Shown here piece after piece: positions 46,889 through 58,500 of a DNA stretch of 64,000 bases; within the stretch, counting starts at the first letter, position 1, and each line of letters opens with the position of its first letter. This DNA comes from Nymphaea colorata (taxonomy: Eukaryota > Streptophyta > Magnoliopsida > Nymphaeales > Nymphaeaceae): assembly GCF_008831285.2 (NCBI RefSeq), contig NC_045148.1, positions 3,904,001 to 3,968,000 on the forward strand. The letters run 5' to 3'. The notes below the pieces were generated by a model that made no database searches, was not told the DNA's origin, and saw only the letters and a list, made by a program, of their open reading frames with translations. A program made the position numbers and the translations under genes.

Positions 46889-48480
46889 ACCTTTTAAGCT
46901 AAAGCATACATATTAATCATATTCAGCTTGTCACAACATCTAGAGAAATCACCAATAAGGAGTGCTTTGGTGAAGACATCTGTAGTTTGATCTTCGGATG
47001 ATACATGAATGGTGGCTATGGTTCCTTCTTGAACAAGGTTGTAAATATAATGGCAGTTCACTTCAATATGTTTAGTTTTCTCATGAAAAACTGGATTATT
47101 TGTAATATATATGACTGCCCTATTATCACAATACATCTTTATGGGAAGAGGAATTGACACATTTAGGCTAGATAACATGGATTTAACCTAAGTCATTTCA
47201 ACAACAGTTTAAGCCATAACCTTGTACTCAGATTCTCCATTAAATCTTCACACCACACCTTGCTTTTTGCTTCTCTAGGATATAAAATTGCCTCCCACAA
47301 ATATACAATATCCTATGGTTTCCCGTCTTCGACTAAGCCAACATAGTCAGTATCACTATAGGTTTCCACTTCCAAGGTCTTGCCTTCTGTGAACAAAAGT
47401 CCTTTACTTGGAGATGACTTCAAATATTTGACCACCATTAATGTTACATCCCAATGAACTTTCCTAAATCTTTCAATGAATTGAATTAGCTTCCCTATTA
47501 CAAAGCTAATGTCTGATTTGGTCGCAGTAACATAAAAGAGCTTGTCAATAAAGGATCTATATGATCAATAATCCACTAATTCAGATTGGTCGTCATGAAG
47601 ATGTATGTGTGGATTCATAGGTAGTATGGCTGGTTTAGCTCCTAGCCTCCTGATGTCCGGCAATAAATCAAGAATATACTTCCATTAGGATAGAACTACA
47701 TTTTTTTTGTTGTGAGCAATCTCTATTCCTAAGAACGATGACCAAGATCTTTTGTCACAAAGTGCTTTTGGAAAATTGTATTAGAAATTTCTTTATCGGA
47801 GTCACATGTCAGTATAATATCATCAACATAAACTACTATAATGAACAAACCCCTAGAATTCTTCTTGATAAATAGGGAATGATCAAGAGGGATCTTGCAA
47901 AGCAACACTTTGAGACCATCTTAGAGAACTTCTGAAACCATAGACGAGGACTCTGCTTGAGTCCATATATAGTCTTCTTCAGTTTGCACACTTTTTTACA
48001 TTTTCCTTGTCATTCAAACCTTGGTGGCTATTACCTATGGACAGTCTCATTGAGATCACCATATGAAAAAGCAGTTTTGACAAAGAAATAACAAATCTAG
48101 ACCTACTATCAACTCTGCTAAAACCTCACACATCAACATGAAGAAGATCAAATAGTGTACAACTGGACGGACTAAGACTTGATAAATAACAGCTTTGGGT
48201 GTGCTTGCCAAGTTGATAGGCTTTACACTGGAACGATCTGGTACTAATAGATGAGGAAGTAGGTGATGGAGCTTGGAGACGAATGGATAACTTAGTTTGA
48301 GATGCCACTTGAGTACAAGGATCCACTGTGACAAATTCCCCCATGAGCGGCTTCGCAACACACGTAAAAGTCTTCTCACTCCACAACACTAGCGGTAGAT
48401 TGGGGATATCTATGGGTTTGATGTGCATCAAACTTGAATTCATCTCCAAGGAGCCAGCATTTTGCAATCAATGACCCACT
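46889..48480 (-). pseudogene. Third copia fragment: RNase H, RT and part of integrase
   Basis: RNase H is at 46894-47280 (MYCDNRAVIYITNN, HEKTKHIEVNCHYIYNLVQE, SSEDQTTDVFTKAL). RT is at about 47280-48050, with KLKKTIYGLKQSPRLWF near 47940 and remnants of the YVDD region near 47830. At about 48055 the sequence jumps to the integrase start (AYQLGKHTQSCYLSSLSPSS, FDLLHVDV) at 48126-48300. So the middle of integrase and the start of RT are deleted. No LTR is seen on the left. Confidence 0.85.
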
Positions 48481-48599
48481 ACCCCCCTCCATGCCCTTCT
48501 GAAGGATGAGGGCCAGACACCGCTTCTCCCAATCGAGAGTTGTGTTCCATTGCCTCTACAAATTCACACTCCATTCCTTCAACTAGTAAAACAATGAGT

Positions 48600-48780
48600 C
48601 TATATATCAAACATTACTTACTTTGCCAAAATACCAACTAATCACATTGTTTTCTTTATAAAAATCAATCGCAACACCTACCCTTTGTTGCATTGGCAAC
48701 CTTCTTGCAAGAAAATCCCCATTACTCAACCAACTAGTTTGTTGTCAACTTTGGCATCATGGTCAATCGAATATGGCTCT
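48600..48780. repeat. LTR fragment related to the 21-27 kb copia element
   Basis: Matches 21320-21490 (AACACCTACCCTTTGTTGCA, then CATTACTCAACCA, then TTTGGCATCA) in the same orientation. It is an isolated fragment. Confidence 0.75.
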
Positions 48781-49277
48781 GAGTCACTAGTTGAGAGACC
48801 AATATATATAAATGTGCAAATAGTTGAAAGCATCAATATGTAAATAAAAAGATGTTGTGTAATTGTGTAGGCAACATTCATGCAACATGTGGCTCCACCA
48901 ACGTAGCATGTTCTTCTCCCAGTCTGTACAAGCAAATGCCAGACACATTTGCAGCTGCTTCAAGGGAACACATTATCACTGTAACTAAAATAGCAGGATA
49001 AGGCGTCCTTCTCCTGCTGTCCAGAGAATGGAACCAAACACTCTCTTAGTGTTAGGTGGACAACCAAATTGCACCTAATCTCACATATTTGAATGATCAA
49101 ACACACCGGTACGCATTTTGGATACAGATCCGTGTCTATCACTTCAGAATCCAGATCTGACGTGACCCAAGCCAAACCCGATCCATTTGAATCCCTTGGG
49201 AGCGGTGACTGCATGCCGTCGTGCAGAGGAGGAGCAAGGAGGCCGACCCCTCTCTCTCTCTCTCTCTCTCTCTTGCT
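48781..49277 (+). promoter_or_regulatory. Upstream region and 5' UTR of the NOL9-like gene
   Basis: Between the copia debris and the start codon. No TATA box stands out. The last ~30 bases before the ATG are a pure CT run (about 49249-49274), a common feature of plant 5' UTRs and core promoters (Y patch). The transcription start cannot be placed. Confidence 0.45.
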
Positions 49278-49497
49278 ATGGAGGGGAAACAGGGGAGGAG
49301 GACAGTGAAGAGGGTGCGTCTGTCAGTTGGAGATGTGGCAGCATGTCAAGACATCGTCATACCCGAGCATTGGAGTTCCGCCGCGGAGGCGGTGGCGTCG
49401 CACCAGGGCAATCCTCCCATCGTCGTCGTCTGTGGTCCTAAGAATTCCGGCAAGTCTACCTTCGCTAGATTCCTAGTCAACACCTTGCTTACCAGGT

Positions 49498-49529
<32 letters not shown>

Positions 49530-52500
49530 TGTGATTCTTGCTGATGATTGGTTGGTTTTGTGCATCTCACCGTGATCCTAAGTAGGCATAAGATGGTTGG
49601 TTATTTGGATACTGATGTCGGCCAGCCTGAATATACTCCTCCAGGCTGCCTTTCACTCCACATAATCGACAGACCAAATCACGGTATGGTTTTTGACTTT
49701 CCCAACTCCCTATGTTGGTATGTTACTCTCTTATGCTTTTGATTCTTTATGCAGATTTGGCTACTCCACGTTTGAGGAATCCCGAAAGGTAAATCTTTAC
49801 TATGGAGCTTTTCTGAATCTCCTAGCGTTTTCACTAGCAAGTTAATTGTTTGCATACTGGTAATATTCTAGTTTGTCTCTATTTGAAAACTCATCATTGA
49901 AAACCATCGGTTTATTGCTCCTTGAGGAAGGGGAACAGTTTAGTCCTATTATGTTGTGAAGTTGCATTACAGTTTGGTCAATGGCTGAGTCTTCCTAAGC
50001 TTGTGGTACAAGCGCCGTTATTGGTATGCAGGATACACAAAAAATGTTAGGTAGCAGTAGTTCCAAAAGTTGCGGTAGTACGAGATTCAATCAAGACTTG
50101 AATAAATTGATAAAAATATGGTAGAACTCCGTATGTGCGTCAGAGAGGGAGAGAGTGAGAGAGCGTGATCCACAAAAGTTCAAGCCAAATAAATTGCAAG
50201 CATGCATGCATTTTCTGTTGCAATGAAGCACAAGATTCAAGCTAAACATTTTTTACAAGTTGATACATGATCTGCTATACATGAAGAATTGAAGATAAAA
50301 AAATGTTCAAAGTCCATATTAGGTTTAGGGATTCCTTCAAATACTAAGTCACATGGGTACGGGTATGGAGATACAGGTACGGATACGGCAACTTTAAGAA
50401 ATGTGGGTACAGGGGTATGGTAGGATATATATATATATATGTGTGTATGTATGCAAAATAACACAAAGAAAATCAAAATGAAAGCAACATTTTAGTAAAC
50501 AAGTGATATAAATAAAGACATTAGTACGTTAATGAACAATAACTCTAAGAATAGAATGAAAAGTAAGGTGAAAAAGATTAAATCAAAGTAAAATTAAGCA
50601 GTTTGAGTCTAAAGGTACATGAGTCTGAGTGTGTCCAAGTACCCATTTTGGGTACGAGTATGATGACACGGGTACGTGGACCTTACTGAAGTACCCATGT
50701 GACTTAGTTCAAATAAAACGGGTCTGACCTGGATCTAACTTAGGCCTGAACCATGGAGTAACAGGTTTGCTACATGGCACTCAAAACTCAAAAGTTCTAG
50801 TAAGTCTACCTAGTGGCCCTTCAAAAAGGCCTAAGTGGCACCTAGGTGAGCCAAAAATAGTACATGAAAGGAAAAAATGACAAGGAGCCAGGAGGAAGAA
50901 GAGGGAGAAGGTTAAAAAAGGAAAAAAAGTCAAAAGAAAAATAATGAAAAAGGTAAAAGTAGCAAAAAAAGGAGACAAAACTTCGAAAGCATTTAGGTGC
51001 TTAGGTCATGCAGCCTAGCCGAAAAGGTGGATGCCTTTGACTATCAAGGTTTGCTGTAAGTACCTGTGTCCAAAATTGCTGCTCGAGCATGGGTACATCA
51101 CCCAAAACACTATGCCTTTGATAGTAGTTTTCTTCTCATGTAGTAAGCCATTCTTTTATTGGCTTTGGAAACAAAGGGGAAAATAGTTTTTAATTTGGAT
51201 AGGAATGAACAAATGAAACTAAAAAATGTGAAGAAGAATTGTTATTTTCATGCTAAGTCATATGGGTACCAGAGGGGTATGGCAATGCTGGTGCTAACGT
51301 AACAATTTTATAAACGAAGGGCACAGGGGTATAAGAGGGCAGACACATACACAGACGTATAGTTAAAACAATACAAAAGTTCATACAATAATGCATCAAA
51401 CAACTTAATTTACAACTTCAATAATTTAAATTCATACAATAATGCATCAAACAACTTAATTTACAACTTCAATAATTTAAATTCATACATATAATCCTAT
51501 AAAAGTGAACTTCAAAACATTGTTTGTCATAAGAAGATTGTCACTGTTTTAGCTTCTTCATGTCCACTTCCTCCATCTCTGCTTCTTTGTCCTTTCATTC
51601 CCTTTGTACATTTGTTAATTGAATGGAAAGGTCATGTAACTCTGAATAAGGAAATTTGTGTTTATTTTCTCCTTCTAAATTAAGTTCCTCGTCATTCACA
51701 TCTCAGTTTTTTGTGCTTCCCCATGATACAATCAATGTATAATTATTGCCAGATACATGAAAGTGTATAAATAAGCGATAACGTACAACCATAGTCACAA
51801 AAAACAAAAAGCGTGAAAAAAATGCAATAAATAAATTTACCGTTTTAAACTTAAAAAAATGCCATTAAAAAAACATTAAAACAAAAAAAACACAAAAAAC
51901 ACATTTTTTTTGCTTTTTTTTCCTTTTATCCATTTTTTTCATGGTTTTTTTAATACCAAACGGTTTTTTCCATTTTCTAATTTTTTTTGTTGCAAATCTA
52001 CTTATTTTTTGATGTTTGTGTTATTACTTATTAGTTTCTCACTTATTTATTTTCCCCTCATTTTCAGTTTTTTTTAGATTTTTTAAAATTTATAGTATTT
52101 TTCCTTTTTTTTTCAAGCTTGCCGTATTATAACCAAGAAAAATGTCGCTGTTTAAAACCTGAGAAATTTTTTTTGTGGCTATGCATACAATTAAATAACT
52201 TAAATATTGATTTACTTATATTCATCTTTATTTTGTGAAAGAAGCAATGGTTAGGATGCACATAAACCAAATCTTCTATGCACTTGCGTGTGAGTTTTTT
52301 CTTTTTTTGCTTTTGGATATTGTGAATATGCAGTCCAATTTCTCAAAGATGCAGATTGAGCGAATATCTTAAAAAAGGTATTGAAGACTATGACAGCATG
52401 CCATGTTTGACCCCCAAGGAATAGGTAGATAATTGACATCATCTATGAGTGCAGTTATGTCTTTTGAATCAAAACTTAACAGTTTTGATTCGGATATATG

Positions 52501-55500
52501 ACAATTAAACATGTCAAGTTGTCATTGATAATTTTGGATCTTTAAACAGTGTGTTTCTCTTCTTCCAACACTTGAGAGCCATTTTCTTCCATAATACCTA
52601 GGTTTAGCAAATGTGCCATGCATTGTACAGGAATATAGCTTTTATTGCATTTTCCTATCAACATTGGATGGGTATTATCAACATTCTATGGGCATGATAA
52701 AAAAGTTTCTTAATCTTCAAGTGTAATATCCTTTTTCTCTTTGTTAAAAATGACTTCTGATTTTTTTTTTTAATTATACTGTCCTGCATCTCATAAACAT
52801 GATGAAACATTGACTTATCACAATCGAGAGCCATCATATTTCCCTAACAGGCTCTGTAAATGCAATAAAATAAGATATTTTATGTGACCACATGTCATCA
52901 ACGTTTAATTTTTTGATTGCTTGAGCTGTGTCATCATCGTCAACAAGATAGAACTTTTAATTACTACCATTTTGAAGAATGCACGTTAACTTTGTTACTC
53001 TTTTGATTATGACAAGCATAGAAGCAAAGTGTGTGTCAACAATTCTTGACAACTTTAGGTCACATTATCATGAATGGACAATACATGCTGATGATTAACT
53101 ATAAAATCTGTAATATCTCTAACATTCCTTTCTATGTCTTAACTCCATGAACATAACTTGTAAGCATGAGAATCTTGTTCTTTGTTTGGTAAATTGCATA
53201 AGCTTTTTGGAGTAAAATTTAGATTATAAACCATACAAGGCGCCCAAAAGATGTGAAGGTGAAAATGTTCTCCACTAATAATCTGCTCTACATACAAGGT
53301 CTGTAATTATTTGGACAACCTTATGTTCACCTTTTCAGTTAACTCTTCGAGAGTCCTTTCAAATGTATAACAGCCTTGTCAACAGTGAGCACTCAAATTG
53401 TTGCATAACTTTGATGGCATATTCTTCTAGCATAAGCTAAATCTCAAAACTGTTCTCAGAATTGGGGGAAGTTACCAAAATTGTTTTTCATAATAGATTG
53501 GGGGAAAGATCACCAAAATCTACATAAGTATCCATTGTTTTATCAAAACACATGTAAAGAGCATATCTAAAAAATGGAAATTAACAAACCCTTAAACAAA
53601 AAAAAAAAATGCTTACCTTGCTGCTGTCATCCGCTATCCATCATTGGTCACCGGTCATCGTCTTTGATCATTGGTCGTTGTTTGTTGCCTCCATCGCTTG
53701 TCATTATCGTGGGGAGGAGCAATGCAGGAGGAGTTGGATGAGGCTCAAAACAATCTACTGAGAGTAAAGTCGATGCCTTTGGTCAACACTTTTAACTTTT
53801 ACTTAAAACTTAACGTTTTGGATTTTGTCTGGCCTAGATTGGATCCAAAATACACCCACTTGTGGAGGCATGCCTGTATCATAAAATGGCATATGGACAC
53901 CGGTACACCTGCATATTCCAAGTACCTATGTTACTTAATTTTCGTACATCTTTCAAATTTCTTGTTAAGTATACATGAGAATCTTGGAAAAAGCTTCTGC
54001 ATTTGAACTTTGAAGTCATTCATAAATACTCAAGATTATCAGATGTCCAAATCAGTCTGGTCATTAAGTCACACCTTTTCTTTTAGATGAGTGTATTATG
54101 ACTGCTTTTTAGATTCAAACATACTTACGTTCTTGTTGGAACCATATTTGTTAAGGTCTCTGTATTTTTCAGCAGTGTTACTTAAGACTAAGAGCTCTTT
54201 TCTTATGGCAATATAAATGAAATTGGGCCCTTATCTTGGTCTATCTCTAGTTCTGATATACCAGCATGTCACCTCAGTTTGTTCTTCAGTTATTCTTTGG
54301 ACTGCCTTACAGGATTTCTTTACATTTGTTCCTCAGCAGATGCTTCTTTTATGGAGACATTTCCTCAAAAAGTGATCCAAGGGCTTACATAGCTTGTGTT
54401 ACTGATCTGTATGACGACTTCTATGAGAAGCACCATAGAGGTTCATCTGGAATTTGTGGAGAAGCATGTTCTCCACTTGTGGTTAATACACCTGGATGGG
54501 TGAAAGGTAATTTTAGTTCTTACAAATTCTTAAAGCATTGGCTTACTGGTTTTGAAGCAGCATCTAGTAAATCTTTTATAAGTGTGCTAACATGCGAACT
54601 AACTTTTCACTGGTCAGCAATATATGTTGATGATCACTGTAGCTCTGAGAAAAGCTGTATGCCCTTCTTCTTTTTCTTCTTCAGGTGTTGGCTATCATAT
54701 TCTGGTGGATACACTGACACATATGGCACCAACACATGTTATTCAGCTGCGCACATCTGAACCTGATAAGAATCTGCCAACTGGTGCTTTCTGGCTGCGT
54801 GGTGATCAAGAGGCAATGGTTGATCTTATTAATGTCGATGCAGCAAAACAAGATGTCTTAAGTAGATCGTTAGTTCATATTTCTATCAAATATTCTTTTT
54901 TATTTTTTTAAAGGTTGATAATGAGATGGAAGCAATGCGCTTAGCATGAAAAAAGAAAACTTATTGCTGCTATTATTTATACTTGTCCTTACCATTATAG
55001 CTAATTTTATTTGTCTTCATTAAGTTGTCCATCATAAATCTTCCTGCATCATGCTTTCATAAGCAGCATCTCCTTCTGTTGGAAAGACATGCATAAGAAC
55101 TTCATTCTTAGATTTTCAGGGCTGATGCAGGTCTTGACGTAGCTTTGCACCATAGTTGAATCCGTGTGACATAGCTTTGATAGGTTAAATGTAAAGTTAT
55201 AATTAAGCTGCTTTGATACCAAGTTACCAACTAATTAAATTAGTTAAACTTGGAAGACAAGAAAATTTATAGGCAGTTATTATTAGGACAAATTGCCTGA
55301 GAAAGATTCATGTTCACAGTAGGGGTGAAGTAAAGAGAGGAGAACTCCCATAGAGAATTCTCGTTCTCAGAGATGAAGAATCCATGAAAGGGTTAAAGGT
55401 TGTAGAGACTGAAGACTGTTATAAACATACAGTTCTTAATTTGATGCTACCCTTATATGCAACTATTATATGTCCAGACTGGGCTGGGGAGGGTTTGTTA

Positions 55501-58500
55501 GCCAGTCTTGGAGTGAAAAGCTCTTGGTAACCTGATCTGATCAATTAATCTGCTCAAGGTAAATCATACTCAAGCATAGGTACACCTTAATATGAAAACA
55601 TAGCATTGATTCATGCTTGTCTGTGCTGGTGGGGCTCAGCAGATCAACTCTTGCTTGATCATGGAAAAATATCTGGAACAACTGCCAAATGAATTGGCAC
55701 CATTAAATGATTGGAGTATAGAAAAGAAATTGGGGCAGAAATTCTTAATCATAACACTTAATTTTCAGTTCGATAAACATGTGGTAGTAGAACAAATGGA
55801 AATCTCTTTATATATCTATGAGCAGATTTGAAGCATCAGCAACAAGGTTAAGCTAAGAAGATGAAGTTGATAGATCCAAGTACTGTTGTAACACACAATA
55901 CTGAGTATGAAAAGTGGGGTCCATGATGATGTCGTAGTAAAATCAAACATATAGTCCTATGACTTTTTGATCTTATTTACCAAAGTAAAGACTTGAGAAA
56001 AACAGGGTGACACATTATTTAAAATAAGATTGAAACAGTGTACATTGCAGGAGCGTCTTGCCACAGCAAGGAATATTTGTCTACTAACTGATGGAGCCAC
56101 CATTCATGAATGTTTAGTGGTCAAAACCATTTGTGTCTGGACACCAGGAAAAGATGCATGAGAAGCTGGATGGTTCATTGGTTTTGGTTAGATGAATCAG
56201 CTTTATGCTTTTTCCCCCTTTGTGCGTGTCACTGTAGAACGTATCCTGTATTTCTGGCATGTATAGTTTTGTCAGGGTAGCTAAATGGGGCTCGTTTTTG
56301 AGCAAAGGAGCCATTCTTTGTGAAAGGTAATTTTTGCTTCTCCATATAGTAAGTTATTCTCTATACTGTATGATTGTGATTTTCTTCCCGTCATAGTTGT
56401 CTGGTGCTTGCCATTAGCATGATAGCTCACAAAAGGCTTTTGATAGAAAGCTCAAGTATTATTGTTGATTAAGATACTTAGCATCCTTTGGATTGTTAAA
56501 ATATTGATATCTAAAGCTTTTCTAATTTGTGCAGTTCCTGTAGCACCTTGCATATGTACATTCCTCGATGTTTTTTGTTTTCCCCTCATTAGGAGTTTGA
56601 AAATTTATTTTCCACTCACTGAATATATGTTTCATACTCGACAGAAAGTTCTTTTAAATTCAGAGATCTTATTCTGCTTCTTCTTTGCCAACAACTGAAA
56701 TGGTTGTACAGTGTTATAGTACAGAAGCATGCCCGTCTCTTGAGAGAACTCCGAACTGTTGCATATTTTAGGCAGTGCTTGCCAAGTGAGCAGAACATTG
56801 ATAAATATAAGGAACTTGCTTATGCTTTAGCTGCTCATCCTCCTTACGAAATCTCAATCTCCAAAGTCAAGGTTGTGCACCTCCATTGTCAGGTTAGCAA
56901 GAAAATCATGATTTACTATGTCTCATTACTTTCCATAAACTCATGAAGTAAGATAGCTGAACATTGCTTTGTGCTACAGTTGCATTTATGATTTATCTGT
57001 CCTTGGCATTTCCTTATGGATTAATATTCGATGAGCCACACTAATGTAAAAATCATAGCCACAAATATCGTAATATTTTCGAAAATGTCGCGATATTAAA
57101 GAGAAAAAAGCCAAAAATAAAATAAAAACCGTCTTTTTGGCAAAAATGTGAACAATATATTTGTTGTTTTTTTTGTTGCGTTTTTTCCCGCCTTTCTTCC
57201 TTTTTTTTTCTTTTTTTAAGGTTAGTGACATCATACATTTACCTTTAAACTTAAATTAAATGATTTATTGTCATCTTTATCTTCGTTAAGAGTTAAAACA
57301 TTATTTTTATCTAATTGACATCAAGTAAAGCCATAATTAAGTTATATTTACTTGAGTAATAACAAGAAAGTAGACACTTAAGCTATTGTCTAGTTGCATA
57401 CTTCAACATAATGTATTGATGGGTCAAAGGAAAACAACTCAACCAAAACAAACATTAAACACCTGAAATATTCAACACTTACAACTACCCAATAGTTAAC
57501 AAACTCAACATGTATGTATATTCTATCTAAAAGTAAATGTCAAAAGCAAAAGCCTAATGCGCTAAAATAAGTAGAAAACTGTACCTCATCCTTTGCCTAA
57601 TTAGCTTTGACTTCCATTTGCAATCTACAAAATTAATAAGTGGACAACTGTTCGAATTTTTATGTTCCATTAGATTAGGGGATTGACATCAGAAATTAAG
57701 TAGTTCGTACTTAGTAACCAATCACCACGTTGGTTACAAAGAACTCCATGTGCAAACCAATATTCTATCGTCAAATTTTGGGTGAGTCGAATATAGTTGA
57801 TTCATTGAGTCAAATGAGTTTGAGTTTTTTTAAGTTCTGGATAAAACTGAGTCCCCCTACTGAGTTGACTTGGCACAGGCCTGAGCCAAGCCGAGTCAGT
57901 GAGTTGATGTAGCGAGTTTTTAAACATTGGAAGTTACTTGTTTACACTGGCTTTTAACTGAACTAGGAGTTTCTATTTGGGACAAAACTAACTTGTAGTG
58001 TGACGATTTGAAGTGCAATTTATCTTGACAAGTCCAAAGTTTCACAAGAGAATAAATCATATTGAATTGTTGAAATAATTTGCCATTTTCAAGTTAGCAT
58101 ATAAAGAAGGTTTGGTTGCATATAAGCATGCAAGTGCAAAAGAACAAGTAGCAGATGTGTTCACTAAGAGTCTAATTCCTGCAAGATTTAGAACATTCCA
58201 CTCAGACATGGCATGATTCCTTCCATGACATGCCACGTTTGTGGGTGAGTGTTGAATATGTATCCTTGTGTGCATATATTATTTGTTGTCTATGCCTTTT
58301 TGTTTTCCTTTTAGGATTTTTACTACTTTTGTGGTTAGTTTTTTCTTTTTGTGTTTTATTAGTTATATTTATTTATACTTTTTGGGGCTGAGGATGCAAC
58401 ACTTGGGAGCTCCTTTTCCTTTGTACAATACGTGAACATCAAATAACATGAATGTTTTTTTTTGTTCCTATGGTGTTCTGTACTCTTTGTATGTGAAATC

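Larger units (their letters stand above)
51253..53938 (-). mobile_element. Decayed hAT element with transposase remnant, in NOL9 intron 3
   Basis: The left end CTAAGTCATATGGGTACC and the right end (GTACCTATGTTACTTAA) match the terminal repeat of the MITE at 50344-50707. The flanks TTTTCATG and TTTTCGTA agree at six of eight positions. The interior carries a minus-strand hAT transposase relic and a nested AT-rich MITE (51790-52183). A related fragment lies at 59800-60105. Confidence 0.78.

Noticed and set aside
54266-54760. Longer uninterrupted frame around NOL9 exon 4
   Set aside because: Only 54340-54506 resembles the kinase family and has matching splice phases. The rest is read-through into introns.
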